Assembly: GCA_907165275.2 (NCBI GenBank)
Contig: OU015659.1
Location: forward strand, 9,962,501-10,026,500
Source of the DNA: Zygaena filipendulae
Taxonomy: Eukaryota; Arthropoda; Insecta; Lepidoptera; Zygaenidae
Reading direction: 5' to 3'
Length of the DNA stretch: 64,000 nt
Positions 58,801-61,798 of this stretch are shown in pieces. Each line of letters opens with the position of its first letter. Positions within the stretch are counted from its first letter, which is position 1. Below the pieces are notes generated by a model. The model made no database searches, was not told where the DNA came from, and saw nothing but the letters and a program-made list of their open reading frames with translations. Both the position numbers and the translations under genes were made by a program.

Positions 58801-58967
58801 TTTGTAGATATACAGGTAATAGAGCAGTTTAATCACACACAAATAACAAAAAAAATGATAATAGAAAAAGTCTAGACACATACCTTGCGGAATGCAAACA
58901 GTTCATTTTGTAGTTTTTGCCTCTCAGCGGAGGGCTGTTGGCCCTTCCCTCTTATGAACTTTAGCAT
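10758..58967 (-). CDS. l(2)gl: lethal(2) giant larvae (LLGL family polarity protein), whole gene, 24 coding exons
   Basis: Lgl is a cortical scaffold of two WD40-type beta-propellers. With Dlg and Scribble it defines the basolateral domain, and it is antagonised by aPKC-Par6 phosphorylation. Coding exons (high to low): 58967-58884, 31250-31073, 30264-30018, 29353-29166, 28650-28471, 27922-27834, 27070-26951, 26413-26251, 25398-25209, 23496-23379, 22603-22502, 21570-21466, 21030-20871, 20168-20032, 19201-19048, 18525-18320, 17788-17648, 17278-17103, 16530-16437, 15434-15330, 14833-14657, 13707-13584, 11819-11776, 10880-10758. Every junction is AG/GT with compatible phase, and the sum is 3405 nt (1134 residues plus stop). 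Family signatures include [13 protein letters not shown] at the N terminus, [21 protein letters not shown] and the aPKC segment [16 protein letters not shown]. Weakest points are the exon 18 acceptor and the small exon 24. Symbol follows Drosophila. Confidence 0.95.
11006..11245. mobile_element. MITE in l(2)gl intron 24
   Basis: Inverted ends of about 40 bp: TAATACGCTTATTACACT on the left against AGTGTGATAAGCGTTTAATA on the right, both followed inward by the AATTTTTA motif. The core contains a (GA)n run and GTGATCACTCGC repeats. It is non-coding. Confidence 0.65.
11776..11819 (-). CDS. l(2)gl: l(2)gl exon 24, 44 nt mini-exon (residues 1080-1094)
   Basis: A small exon is needed because exon 23 ends in phase 1 while exon 25 starts in phase 0. 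The segment between TTTTTGTTTGTAG (11820) and GAG/GTACAA (11776) solves this and encodes [16 protein letters not shown] second in-frame acceptor lies six bases further in (CCTAG). The call rests on phase, splice signals and GC content. Confidence 0.65.
11969..12112. mobile_element. MITE family M3, copy in intron 23
   Basis: Left end CCATGTTGACAATCTACAAA and right end TTGTACATTGTCAACTTGG are inverted over about 40 bp. Further copies lie at 15851-15976 and 17845-17996. Confidence 0.7.
12238..12427 (-). mobile_element. Helitron in intron 23, reversed
   Basis: Opens CTAGGTGTGCCTCGCGG and closes TTATAATATTAGTAGGA. The 190 bp copy is nearly complete with the hairpin slightly decayed. Confidence 0.75.
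12440..13580. other. intron 23 remainder, no feature
   Basis: About 1.1 kb of intron 23 between the Helitron and exon 23. AT-rich to 13260, then moderate GC. I see no repeat with clear ends and no exon-like segment that would fit the reading frame. Confidence 0.4.
13584..13707 (-). CDS. l(2)gl: l(2)gl exon 23 with poly-Thr tract (residues 1039-1079)
   Basis: Encodes [20 protein letters not shown], then eight consecutive threonines (1065-1072) and SNSLAEN. This is a low-complexity C-terminal tail exon with splice sites ACTCTCAG and A/GTGAGT, phase 1. Confidence 0.8.
14191..14221. other. perfect 12 bp GC-rich hairpin in intron 22
   Basis: GGTCCCCAACTG and CAGTTGGGGTCC flank a 7-base loop. It stands out from the AT-rich intron. 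It is too short to be called a microRNA. Confidence 0.5.
14657..14833 (-). CDS. l(2)gl: l(2)gl exon 22 with long Ala-Gly tract (residues 980-1038)
   Basis: Encodes [20 protein letters not shown] and DSVRDH, then 17 residues of strict Ala-Gly alternation (1008-1024), then PPELNINLQ. The opening matches the vertebrate D-TGDVTVEDVKD tail motif. The tract comes from a GC-only hexamer repeat. Acceptor TGCGACAG, donor CAG/GTACGC, phase 0. Confidence 0.88.
15040..15210. repeat. M2 MITE core fragment in intron 21
   Basis: It shares CAGTGACGTCACGAG, TAAACTTTATTGCGCTTTAT and the ATTTAAAAAAGCAAAA tract with the M2 elements at 29442, 36720 and 61316. No intact ends remain. Confidence 0.5.
15330..15434 (-). 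CDS. l(2)gl: l(2)gl exon 21 (residues 945-979)
   Basis: Encodes [19 protein letters not shown] then a proline-rich tail ending NGEHR. It sits where vertebrate Lgl leaves the second propeller. Acceptor GGCGGCAG, donor AGA/GTGAGA. The intron carries a run of about 13 G just beyond the donor. Confidence 0.85.
15851..15976. mobile_element. MITE family M3, complete copy in intron 20
   Basis: The 126 bp element has inverted ends CTTAACCAAGTTGACAAT and ATTGTCAACTTGGCTAAG. The core includes GTCATGTCACGTGATCATGA, shared with the copy in intron 17. Confidence 0.75.
16193..16390 (-). pseudogene. non-LTR retrotransposon, C-terminal ORF2 fragment
   Basis: The minus-strand frame reads [19 protein letters not shown] then [10 protein letters not shown]. 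The GR-P-RW-D and R--WR pattern is typical of the end of endonuclease/reverse-transcriptase polyproteins of RTE/Daphne-like elements. It is a 5'-truncated relic in intron 20, on the same strand as l(2)gl. Confidence 0.65.
16437..16530 (-). CDS. l(2)gl: l(2)gl exon 20 (residues 913-944)
   Basis: Encodes [18 protein letters not shown] and [12 protein letters not shown], matching the family segment ISGIAS--F---G-GFYL-SPSE--R-SLSA. Acceptor TCTCCGCAG, donor AAG/GTGATC at 16437, phase 0. Confidence 0.93.
16633..16800 (-). mobile_element. Helitron fragment in intron 19, reversed
   Basis: Opens CCAGCTGCTCCCCGCGG (decayed CTAG), followed by GTCCCGCGGGAATTCCGG and the AATTTTTGGAATCGGT subfamily body. 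The start end is lost. Confidence 0.65.
17103..17278 (-). CDS. l(2)gl: l(2)gl exon 19 with Ala-Gly tract (residues 855-912)
   Basis: Encodes [11 protein letters not shown], then alternating Ala-Gly (residues 866-874), then [15 protein letters not shown] and VKKEDI. The flanks match the vertebrate HEGCRVRKVAL and CLACLTNLGDVHVFS segments, so the Ala-Gly run occupies a loop between two strands of a propeller blade. Acceptor TTGTGTAG, donor AA/GTAATC, phase 2. Confidence 0.92.
17648..17788 (-). CDS. l(2)gl: l(2)gl exon 18 (residues 808-854)
   Basis: Encodes [15 protein letters not shown] and [10 protein letters not shown], virtually invariant in Lgl proteins. The acceptor is uncertain. CCGGCAG at 17789 keeps phase 0 with exon 17. 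A better-looking CACAG 16 bases upstream (exon edge 17804) would shift the frame. Donor AGG/GTACGT at 17648. Confidence 0.88.
17845..17996. mobile_element. MITE family M3, copy in intron 17
   Basis: Left TTAGCCAAGTTGACTATC and right AATTGTCAATTTAGG. It contains an internal direct duplication of GAAAACTAAGGAAAGTATC. Confidence 0.65.
18320..18525 (-). CDS. l(2)gl: l(2)gl exon 17 (residues 739-807)
   Basis: Encodes [20 protein letters not shown], then [18 protein letters not shown] and PLPDPLE. WAGTN-G-V-A and KE-QL-HRAPV are family signatures. Acceptor GGCCGCAG at 18526, donor GAG/GTGACC at 18320, phase 0. Confidence 0.94.
19048..19201 (-). CDS. l(2)gl: l(2)gl exon 16 (residues 688-738)
   Basis: Encodes [19 protein letters not shown], then [19 protein letters not shown] and [19 protein letters not shown] is the conserved entry to the C-terminal propeller. 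Acceptor CGCCACCAG at 19202, donor A/GTCAGT at 19048, phase 1. Confidence 0.93.
19270..19825 (+). mobile_element. three head-to-tail Helitron copies in intron 15
   Basis: The first copy ends CACAGCTAG at 19475. The second starts TCCTACTAATATTATAAA at 19476 and ends CATAGCTAG at 19667. The third begins directly after (TAATATTATAAAACAAAG) and fades near 19825. The junctions have no spacer. Confidence 0.75.
20032..20168 (-). CDS. l(2)gl: l(2)gl exon 15, aPKC phosphorylation segment (residues 642-687)
   Basis: Encodes [20 protein letters not shown] followed by a basic Gln/Thr/Ser tail. This polybasic helix is the aPKC target and membrane-binding region of Lgl. The target serines are 655, 659 and 663 in this reconstruction, one less than the Drosophila sites Ser656, 660 and 664, which supports the upstream exon chain being complete. 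Acceptor CACTTTCAG at 20169, donor CAG/GTAATA at 20032. Confidence 0.96.
20281..20976. repeat. 134 bp tandem array spanning the exon 14 3' end and donor
   Basis: Landmarks recur at exact 134 bp steps (GTAC at 20327, 20461, 20595, 20729, 20863). There are five full units plus a partial sixth at 20951-20976. Each unit holds 103 nt of exon-14-like sequence and 31 nt beginning with the donor GTCAGT and ending CCCAGCAG. Units differ at only a few bases (for example 20712, 20762, 20825). Because 134 is not a multiple of three, the frame rotates per unit, which leaves artefactual frames of about 240 codons open. Confidence 0.95.
20871..21030 (-). CDS. l(2)gl: l(2)gl exon 14, whose 3' end is duplicated in a 134 bp tandem array (residues 589-641)
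   Basis: Encodes [20 protein letters not shown] and [17 protein letters not shown], ending LNPH. This matches the vertebrate PAAVTAVTLHTEW then AFGTSHGFGLFD. Donor CACG/GTCAGT at 20871 gives phase 1, and the next exon supplies AT to make Asp. From about 20976 down, the exon lies inside a 5.2-copy array, so four further copies of its 3' end and donor follow downstream in what must be intron. Reading through the first donor reaches TAG at 20826-20824. Confidence 0.9.
21466..21570 (-). CDS. l(2)gl: l(2)gl exon 13 (residues 554-588)
   Basis: Encodes [18 protein letters not shown], matching the family motif DR-GF-WKGH--L--R-G. Acceptor TCTTCACAG, donor CAG/GTTAGT. Phase 0 at both ends, 105 nt. 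Confidence 0.94.
21635..21785 (+). repeat. dispersed repeat family R-B, copy in intron 12
   Basis: It matches 62212-62363: both run from ATTATAG-GCCATTTT to GTGGGTTAACATGTTAT in the same orientation with moderate divergence. Class unknown. Confidence 0.65.
21787..22345. mobile_element. fold-back element with over 100 bp inverted ends in intron 12
   Basis: Left arm GTCCGGGAGCCCCCGTACTT (21787-21900) and right arm ending CTCCCGGAC (22241-22345) are inverted copies. They share TTGTTTTCTCAG and ACTAATAACAGGCTGAAAC. The core has no coding frame. The element fills most of intron 12. Confidence 0.75.
22502..22603 (-). CDS. l(2)gl: l(2)gl exon 12 (residues 520-553)
   Basis: Encodes [19 protein letters not shown] then VIASL, a propeller blade corresponding to the vertebrate AGTAGQVLVLEL segment. 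Both flanking splice sites (CTATTCCAG and AAG/GTAAGA) are strong. Phase 0 at both ends, 102 nt. Confidence 0.93.
22630..23320. repeat. repeat-derived filling of intron 11
   Basis: It includes an inverted pair at 22933-22965 and 23009-23043 (GTGCGGAACCGTCATTGCAA against TTGCAATGACAGG...CCGCAC) around a GC-rich core. The flanks (GTGGCGTATTCCAGGGACGT) look like a separate older insertion. Overall class unclear. Confidence 0.45.
23379..23496 (-). CDS. l(2)gl: l(2)gl exon 11 (residues 480-519)
   Basis: Encodes an acidic stretch then [18 protein letters not shown] and [23 protein letters not shown] is diagnostic for LLGL proteins. Acceptor CATTTGCAG, donor CGG/GTAAGA, phase 0. Confidence 0.95.
23588..23765 (-). 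mobile_element. Helitron-like fragment in intron 10, reversed
   Basis: Opens CTAGCTGTCTCGCACCG and continues TTTCGAAGTTCCCGGGGAA, the same subfamily as 1147-1345. Confidence 0.6.
24443..24575. repeat. perfect 60+60 bp hairpin in intron 10
   Basis: Left arm 24443-24502 (GGGCTAAGATGCGCAAGACG start) is the exact reverse complement of 24516-24575, around a 13-base loop. No mismatch was found in 60 pairs. It could be a very young MITE or a small-RNA hairpin. Confidence 0.9.
25209..25398 (-). CDS. l(2)gl: l(2)gl exon 10 (residues 417-480)
   Basis: Encodes WPISGGCVE and then [18 protein letters not shown], the most conserved motif of the family, ending TTAHLF. Acceptor ACGTAG at 25399 has only a weak pyrimidine tract, but phase and homology require it. 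Donor AG/GTGCGT at 25209, phase 2. Confidence 0.93.
25690..26235. repeat. minisatellite in intron 9 next to the exon 9 donor
   Basis: The core at 26008-26190 is about ten copies of an 18 bp unit (GTGCAGCGGGTGCATTAA). Both sides carry looser GTGCA-type repeats. On the transcribed strand it is C-rich and begins about 16 bases after the donor. It explains long but meaningless frames on both strands. Confidence 0.9.
26251..26413 (-). CDS. l(2)gl: l(2)gl exon 9 (residues 363-416)
   Basis: Encodes [19 protein letters not shown] and then [19 protein letters not shown]. The family has EEELVVLDL followed by a P-YL-SIHSSAIT segment. Donor GCCG/GTGAGT at 26251, only a few bases from a dense minisatellite. 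Confidence 0.94.
26951..27070 (-). CDS. l(2)gl: l(2)gl exon 8 (residues 323-362)
   Basis: Encodes [19 protein letters not shown] through QVAAAL. IDFF-T is the conserved continuation of FDFTSR. The middle ([13 protein letters not shown]) is the variable loop. Acceptor TGTTGCAG, donor CTG/GTAACT at 26951. Confidence 0.93.
27414..27615 (-). mobile_element. Helitron in intron 7, reversed
   Basis: Opens CTAGCTGTGCCCCGCGG and contains GAGCTCCCGCGGGAATTCC and AAAACCGCATGAAAATTCG. Ends in the GGGCTGTTTTACAATA start of the second subfamily. Confidence 0.7.
27834..27922 (-). CDS. l(2)gl: l(2)gl exon 7 (residues 293-322)
   Basis: Short exon encoding [18 protein letters not shown] and [16 protein letters not shown] is invariant in LLGL proteins. 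Acceptor CTTTCCAG at 27923, donor CGG/GTGTGT at 27834, phase 0. Confidence 0.95.
28318..28451 (-). mobile_element. Helitron fragment in intron 6, abutting the exon 6 donor
   Basis: Opens ACTAGCTGTTACCCGCTG and runs to GATGATCGGTTGAGCCG, stopping about 20 bases from the splice donor at 28470. Confidence 0.65.
28471..28650 (-). CDS. l(2)gl: l(2)gl exon 6 (residues 233-292)
   Basis: Encodes [13 protein letters not shown] and [27 protein letters not shown] is a hallmark of the LLGL domain (the family-specific domain between WD repeats). Donor GCTG/GTTAGT at 28471. A Helitron fragment begins about 20 bases into the following intron. Confidence 0.95.
29166..29353 (-). CDS. l(2)gl: l(2)gl exon 5 (residues 170-232)
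   Basis: Encodes [19 protein letters not shown] and [18 protein letters not shown], closely matching the family segment that leads into the LLGL domain. Acceptor CCATTTCAG at 29354, donor GATG/GTGAGC at 29166, phase 1. Confidence 0.94.
29442..29771. mobile_element. MITE family M2, complete copy in intron 4
   Basis: Inverted ends TAATGGGGATGTGGACTA and TAGTCCACATGCCCATTA. The body has an internal inverted pair (TTAGTCCGTC and GACGGACTAA) and GTGACGTCAC sites. It is about 94 percent identical by eye to 61316-61645. A Helitron fragment follows at 29772-29860. Confidence 0.8.
30018..30264 (-). CDS. l(2)gl: l(2)gl exon 4 (residues 88-170)
   Basis: Encodes [18 protein letters not shown], then [18 protein letters not shown], two WD40-like blades. 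The GTEGG motif is conserved across Lgl proteins. Acceptor ATATTTCAG at 30265, donor AA/GTGAGT at 30018, ending phase 2. Confidence 0.94.
30302..30940. mobile_element. two Helitrons in intron 3
   Basis: 30302-30450 is reversed and decayed (CGGTTTCACCCGCGGTAATT to GACTTTGTTTTATAATAT). 30716-30940 is forward, from CATATATAAATCACGTGTCA to a hairpin and ACAGCTAT, the same subfamily as the array at 46865. Confidence 0.65.
31073..31250 (-). CDS. l(2)gl: l(2)gl exon 3 (residues 29-87)
   Basis: It starts [17 protein letters not shown] and contains [16 protein letters not shown], the first blade of the N-terminal propeller. LLGL proteins carry the same HGFP and SGA-K-YG-PGVE motifs. Acceptor TCTCCGCAG at 31251, donor G/GTAAAA at 31073, leaving phase 1. 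Confidence 0.94.
31507..35220. other. intron 2 proximal part, no gene
   Basis: Mostly unassigned AT-rich DNA. Helitron ends at 32281-32312 (CGAAGCCGCGGGCAAAAGCT) and 33425-33710 (two partial forward copies) are the only repeats I recognise. The segment 34140-34500 is less AT-rich and open in two frames, with no recognisable protein. Confidence 0.4.
35225..35611. mobile_element. pair of Helitrons, reversed then forward
   Basis: 35225-35350 is reversed (CAGTTCCGCGTGGATGC start). 35410-35611 is forward and ends CCGCGGGGGACAGCTAG/T after a clear GCGGGTGAAACCGC hairpin. Confidence 0.7.
36571..37143. mobile_element. MITE family M1 with a nested MITE
   Basis: Outer inverted arms of about 100 bp: CTAACGGCCGCATAGTCGTT on the left against the right end CGACTGCGGCCGTAAG, continuing through AATGATTAC and AAAACAAAACTGC. 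The arms are interrupted by the element at 36720-37045. The solo copy at 1-149 shows the uninterrupted order. Confidence 0.8.
36720..37045. mobile_element. nested M2-related MITE with AT target duplication
   Basis: Ends AGGCTAGTTTCC and GGAAACTAGCCT are inverted. Flanking AT dinucleotides (36718-36719 and 37046-37047) collapse to the GCCAATTAAC seen in the M1 copy at 1-149. The core is the M2 family in reverse orientation with different termini. Confidence 0.8.
37952..38275. mobile_element. MITE with ends AAGGTCCATTTATATC
   Basis: Left TAAGGTCCATTTATATCTAC then GACATTGAGCGTGCCAGACA. Right TGTCTGGCACGCTTAATGTC then GATATAAATGGTCCTT. Inverted over roughly 60 bp with one small gap. Core about 200 bp, non-coding. 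Confidence 0.75.
38280..41990. other. intron 2, largely featureless
   Basis: Apart from the small MITE at 39272-39523 I see no ordered structure. There are scattered short palindromes and AT-rich tracts. Confidence 0.4.
39272..39523. mobile_element. short MITE with GGCGTA ends
   Basis: Left CATTGGCGTACCTAGGG and right CCCCTATATACGCCTGTG are inverted with mismatches. G-run and C-run tracts sit just inside. The termini resemble CAGTGGCGTA-type DNA transposon ends. Confidence 0.5.
41990..43510. other. non-repetitive stretch of intron 2 with clustered CCAAT motifs
   Basis: Between 42230 and 42345 the plus strand carries CCAATT once and CCAATCACATCG twice, with a related CCAGTCACC. No dispersed repeat is recognised here. 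A 137-codon open frame (42069-42482) has no recognisable domain. Function unknown. Confidence 0.3.
43512..45075. repeat. mixed dispersed-repeat relics
   Basis: 43516-43570 holds a Helitron-like end (GTTGTCCCCCGTGGTTTCAC). 43790-43930 shares TAGGGTACTTTCCGTTGGCC and related text with 63400-63470. 44740-45000 carries a GC-rich segment with GGCACGGCAGTGCCCCC. 45047-45070 is a short (ACTC)n run followed by TGACCGATCATC. Confidence 0.5.
45200..45750. mobile_element. Helitron cluster with a direct duplication at its edge
   Basis: 45320-45470 is reversed (CTAGCTGTTACCCGCGG). 45590-45750 is forward, ending AAACCGCGGGGAACAGCTAT. Just left, AACTTTGTAATCCCATATAA occurs at 45220 and 45289. Confidence 0.65.
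46001..46569. mobile_element. 569 bp near-perfect hairpin element
   Basis: Arms 46001-46268 and 46302-46569 are reverse complements over 268 bp with two mismatches, around a 33-base loop. The ends are ATCCCATCAAAAACAAACTT and its complement. No coding frame. The family is not identified. A TTAA follows the right end, but the left flank is GAGA. Confidence 0.9.
46865..47620 (+). mobile_element. three head-to-tail Helitrons (tandem array)
   Basis: Copies 46865-47123, 47124-47391 and 47392-47620 each start TCTTAAT/TCTAATATA...AAATCACGTGTCAC and end with the GCGGATGA-ATCGC hairpin and ACAGCTAG (ACAGCTAT in the third). There is no spacer at the CTAG/TCT junctions. Confidence 0.85.
47750..47927 (+). 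mobile_element. Helitron 3' portions
   Basis: The second ends GCGGGTGAAACCGCGGGG then CAAAGCTAG at 47927. The first (47755-47800) keeps only GTTCCTGTGGGAATTCCG and a decayed hairpin. Confidence 0.65.
47930..48955. other. intron 2, no clear feature
   Basis: No repeat with definable ends. 48640-48880 shows words common at the 3' side of lepidopteran LINEs (GACGACCGACGAGAACGCC) next to a GAAGAAGAAGAAG run. Confidence 0.3.
48960..49335 (+). mobile_element. 3' tail of a lepidopteran LINE or derived SINE
   Basis: It contains GGTACACCTGATGGTAAGTG, GGTGCGTTGCCGAG and TTTCCTCACGATGTTTTCCT, the usual wording of a very common lepidopteran retroelement tail. No coding part remains. The exact family is not certain. 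Confidence 0.5.
50511..51223 (+). mobile_element. PIF/Harbinger-like element with deleted transposase and palindromic ends
   Basis: Inverted ends share CGTACACGGACTGCT. Both subterminal regions are studded with palindromes of the type GACTGCTCGAGCAGTC (50523, 50561, 50582, 50605, 50628, 51046, 51113, 51196). Between them, from 50665, a frame reads [19 protein letters not shown] then [20 protein letters not shown], the typical N terminus of insect Harbinger (HARBI1-like) transposases, and stops making sense after HALF. It has no nuclease domain. Confidence 0.75.
51230..52360. other. intron 2, no feature recognised
   Basis: About 1.1 kb of unassigned sequence. Open frames here are short and unsupported. 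Confidence 0.4.
52363..53220. repeat. interrupted lepidopteran repeat (GGCCAAGTGCGATTCGAACT family)
   Basis: The outer repeat begins AACCGGCCAAGTGCGATTCG and resumes at about 52970 with a near copy of its own text (CACGTTTGTTGTATGGGA against ATATCTGTTGTATGGGA), ending GGGTCCCGTTTTACCTTTTG. An insertion of about 460 bp (52508-52968) with an AAATCTTTATTTCTTTAAAA start separates the halves. Confidence 0.55.
53405..53620. mobile_element. two Helitron halves facing each other
   Basis: The forward end GCGGGTGAAACCGCGGGG then AAAAGCTCG meets a reversed start (CACTTTCGCATTTATAACAA to TAGTAAGGA). Probably one element rearranged or two overlapping insertions. Confidence 0.55.
53864..54093 (+). mobile_element. 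complete Helitron, sister of the third array copy
   Basis: TCTAATATATATAAATCACG start, ATGAAATCGCGGGGGACAGC and CTAG end, inserted A/T. It shares the same internal deletion (CCCTCGGGAACTGAA) with 47392-47620 and differs at only a few positions. Confidence 0.85.
54439..54665 (-). mobile_element. Helitron, reversed, near full length
   Basis: Opens CTAGCTATTTATTCCCTGC, includes GTTCCCGCGGGAATTCCGAG, and closes CTCTTTATAATATTAGTA. Confidence 0.65.
54670..55979. other. intron 2, AT-rich, no feature
   Basis: About 1.3 kb of low-complexity AT-rich DNA up to the hAT element. No repeat ends or coding segment recognised. Confidence 0.4.
56530..57766 (+). pseudogene. broken hAT transposase
   Basis: From 56530 a frame reads [18 protein letters not shown] then a Asp/His-rich linker. 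After the interruption at about 56760-57430, 57459-57668 stays open, and a shifted frame at 57652-57766 gives [20 protein letters not shown] then SLKDN, the hAT C-terminal dimerisation motif. Most of the catalytic core is missing, so it is inactive. Confidence 0.7.
56760..57430 (-). mobile_element. non-LTR retrotransposon 3' fragment nested in the hAT
   Basis: The minus-strand frame 57294-56914 reads [12 protein letters not shown] then [19 protein letters not shown], the cysteine/histidine motif after the reverse transcriptase of R1/Jockey-like elements. GC content is far above the host hAT. It is 5' truncated and interrupts the transposase. Confidence 0.8.
58263..58883. other. intron 2 end next to exon 2, no feature
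   Basis: About 620 bp of unique-looking AT-rich sequence between the hAT and the exon 2 donor. Confidence 0.4.
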
Positions 58968-58976
58968 CCTACCGGC
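58884..58976 (-). CDS. l(2)gl: l(2)gl exon 2, start codon exon (residues 1-28)
   Basis: Acceptor TTTTGTTGCAG at 58977, nine UTR bases, then ATG at 58967-58965. It encodes [18 protein letters not shown] and onward to FAFRK, almost identical to the known Lgl N terminus. Donor AAG/GTATGT at 58884, phase 0. The conserved opening fixes the start codon without ambiguity. It stands alone, 27.6 kb from the next exon. Confidence 0.95.
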
Positions 58977-59428
58977 CTGCAACAAAACAATCACTTAGCA
59001 CAACTCACAAGCACTTATAACATACTGACAGACACAATTCTCAATCCTACCATTATAATATCATTTGAAGCACTGACGAGGCGAACACTTGTATACCCAC
59101 CGGCACCGAAAAGCCGACTGGCTACAAATTACAATTTGATGCACTAGCCCGCTTCTCCAGGGCTCCATACTTACCTACCTACGCCTAGCCTCACACGATA
59201 ACAGCGCGAGTTGTTCTTGAAATCACATGATAAGTATAGAAACGATAATAGTATCGATAACATTTTAAAACCAATAAGACACGGGTTTTCTAGCAAACCA
59301 GAAAGAATCAGTCGCTACGCAAGACAACGCCTGTGCGACAGGTTACGAAGCAAGAAAATAACGTATCATACACTGCATTTGTATGACTAAAATCAACAAT
59401 TAATCATAGGTAATATTATCATTCTTAC

Positions 59429-59640
59429 CTGAAGACGACAGTTTGAAGAGTTTTATTGATAAAAATCCAAATTTAGAGAAATGACAATTCACAGCAGCGT
59501 CAGAAATACATACAAATATGAATGTAAAACAAAATTTCACGAACGCGACGCGTGCAACGTATTCATTCCGATTTCCGACACACACACACTTGAAACAGTC
59601 GAAATAAAAAGTAAAAATGACGTAAGTCAGCGGCGGCATG
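59429..59640 (-). other. l(2)gl: probable non-coding first exon of l(2)gl (5' UTR)
   Basis: Exon 2 begins with an acceptor only nine bases before the ATG, so an upstream non-coding exon is required. The best donor is at 59429/59428, where the minus strand reads TTCAG then GTAAGAAT. The upper edge is a guess because no transcription start can be read directly. The stretch has no long reading frame in phase with Lgl. Confidence 0.5.
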
Positions 59641-59648
59641 ACCGGTTT
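59600..59648 (-). promoter_or_regulatory. putative l(2)gl core promoter region with CRE-like site
   Basis: Immediately above the proposed first exon lies TGACGTAAGTCA (59618-59629), a near-palindromic CRE/AP-1-like site. No TATA box is evident. A repeat beginning at 59649 puts a hard upper limit on unique promoter sequence. The assignment rests on position only. Confidence 0.3.
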
Positions 59649-60533
59649 TAGGGCTGTGGATAAAATATCGATTTCTCGGAATATCGATATTATTATTTAG
59701 AAATATCGATATTTACTAATACTTTTTTGAACGATATAGCGATGTTAGATATTGAAAACAGTCGTATTTTTTAAATTAAAAACGAAGCTGCCTGACAGAT
59801 ATTAATGTCACTTTGTATGTATGTATGTATGTAATATATTTATTCACAAAAGGTTTTCACACTTTCATTTAGTGTTGCCAGTTGCCATTCAAAATTTAAC
59901 GATGGAAAAATTTAAAACTACGATAAAGCAATAACTCTGCAATAAAGCTAACTATACAGTATTCGAATATATAAATGACAAATTCCCATGGGATTGAGCT
60001 GCCTTTAAATTTTTAATCATGTATAGATTTATGCATAAAAATGTACAATTCATTCATTCATTGTATTAAAATGTACAATTTCAAGAATGTTGAACATTGA
60101 TAAATTATAATTTAAATTCTAATTGTAATTTGTTACATATTTCAAGAGTTATCATGTAACCTACGAAGTAAAAATAAATTCTGATTCAGAGTCTGATGAC
60201 TCAGGTTCATTGTAATAGTGATACGTACAGTCAGTCAGTTATTATACGATATTCTACTAACTTACTGTTGTGTAAAGATATTCGGCGATACATGATTATC
60301 GTATTCGTATTCGTTTTATAACTAGTCTTAAGATTTATCATTTCGAAAAATAAATAATAATAATAATTCTTTATTTCAGATTCAAAGATCCATAGCAAAA
60401 GAGAATGCTTATTTTACAATCATTTGACTATCACTAGGTATGTATAAAGTCAGTCATTTTGTTATCCGTTCAATCACAACACTATTTTTGATTCACCAAC
60501 CCTGACAACCCAGTAAACGTCAGACAGAGGGAG

Positions 60534-60745
60534 GTTTTGGCGGGCATTGAAGATGGCGGTTCAGTCATTTATTTTCGTGTCAATAAAAAATTGTTGAAAG
60601 TGGATTTTGTTGTGTTTATGGTGCTGTATTGGATAATAATTTTCACCATGACAGTTTTTTGTGTGCTCGAGAAGATATATATGACATTTCGAGCTGATTT
60701 CTTCGGTATCCTTATAAGTTTTTAATTTTAATTTTTTCTCGCCAA
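60534..60745 (+). repeat. repeat family R-A, copy 2 (truncated)
   Basis: Starts TTTTGGCGGGCATTGAAGAT and fades after TTCTTCGGTATCC. Shares its first 190 bp with 1685 and 61799. Confidence 0.75.
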
Positions 60746-61315
60746 ACATTTAAAATACAACATTATCGTAAACTTATTGGAAGCTCTGTCATTCTCCCAA
60801 TTTATTAAAAAAAAACATTCTCCGGAAACACTTTTACCATAAATACAAATCAACTCAACAACTTTTAACACAAATAAATAGAATTTCCTTCTTAAATAAT
60901 TAATGTTCACAGCCACCATTTTGTGAAAATGGAAATCATAATATTACATTAATGTCTTTATATTTTATATTTAAGACATATAAAACAATGGTCTTGATTT
61001 TCATCAAAGGCTTATCTATTTAGCATTTATGTTAAAATCGATAGGGCAATTTTAATCTTTTATCTATTTGAGTGAGACTTTATCTTTTTTTTAAAGACTT
61101 TTTGACATAAGGCAAAAAAAATTTCTTTTTTCAACATTTTCATACATATAAAATTTTATTTATTAAAACTAAATCAAAGTACTGAATTATAAACTGTGTA
61201 AACAATTTTTGGGCCAACTTACTATGGTTTTTTTAAACAAAGCCGATAAAATTAAATCGAAAAAATGTGTTGTTTTTTTATTTTTTTTTTATAGTTGATT
61301 ATAACGGTAAAACCA

Positions 61316-61645
61316 ATAGGGATGTGGACTACTTTTGAAAATCAAAATTCTAATTAGTCCGTCAGTTAGAAAATAAAAAAAACAATAGACACGTATTTTT
61401 TGCTTTTTTAAATAAATTAAAATATACAGAGATAAAGCGCATTAAAGTTTAGGGTGAGGAGGTCGTGACGTCAGTAACCCCAAAACCGCCATACAAACTG
61501 TCAGAATAGTGACGTCACGCGAAATTTTAACTCAATATATCGCCGTTATTTTTTGATTACGTAAAAAAAGAAAAAATACATGTCCAATATTTTTTAATAA
61601 TCTACAAGACGGACTAAAAAATAAAAATTAGTCTACATGCCCATT
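61316..61645. mobile_element. MITE family M2, complete copy
   Basis: Ends AATAGGGATGTGGACTA and TAGTCTACATGCCCATTA. Body collinear with 29442-29771. A right-end-only piece sits at 63108-63165. Confidence 0.8.
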
Positions 61646-61798
61646 ACAATAATTAACATAGAAAGGTTAACTATATTATCAAAGTATCGATTTTTTTTTA
61701 AACTCCTTAATATATCGAAAATCCGATATTTAAAAAAATATCAACAGCCCTATCCTGTTTATACTTCCTGTAGAGTGTACCAGTGTAGGTACAGAATT

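Larger units (their letters stand above)
31251..58883 (-). other. l(2)gl: giant intron 2 of l(2)gl (27.6 kb)
   Basis: It joins AAG/GTATGT (58884) to TCTCCGCAG/ACAGTC (31250), both in phase 0. It holds about half of the repeats described here and no recognisable independent host gene on either strand. Long first coding introns often carry regulatory elements, but none can be proven from sequence alone. Confidence 0.85.
59649..61752. mobile_element. possible composite hAT-like element upstream of l(2)gl
   Basis: Left end TAGGGCTGTGGATAAAATAT and right end ATATCAACAGCCCTA are inverted, each followed inward by ATCGAT/ATATCGA-rich text. The flanking octamers (ACCGGTTT and TCCTGTTT) agree at six of eight bases. 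Inside are an R-A copy (60534-60745) and an M2 MITE (61316-61645). No transposase is visible. Confidence 0.5.

Noticed and set aside
59400..59639. 79-codon minus-strand frame at the proposed first exon
   Set aside because: It crosses the splice donor into intron 1, and Lgl starts in exon 2. Likely chance.
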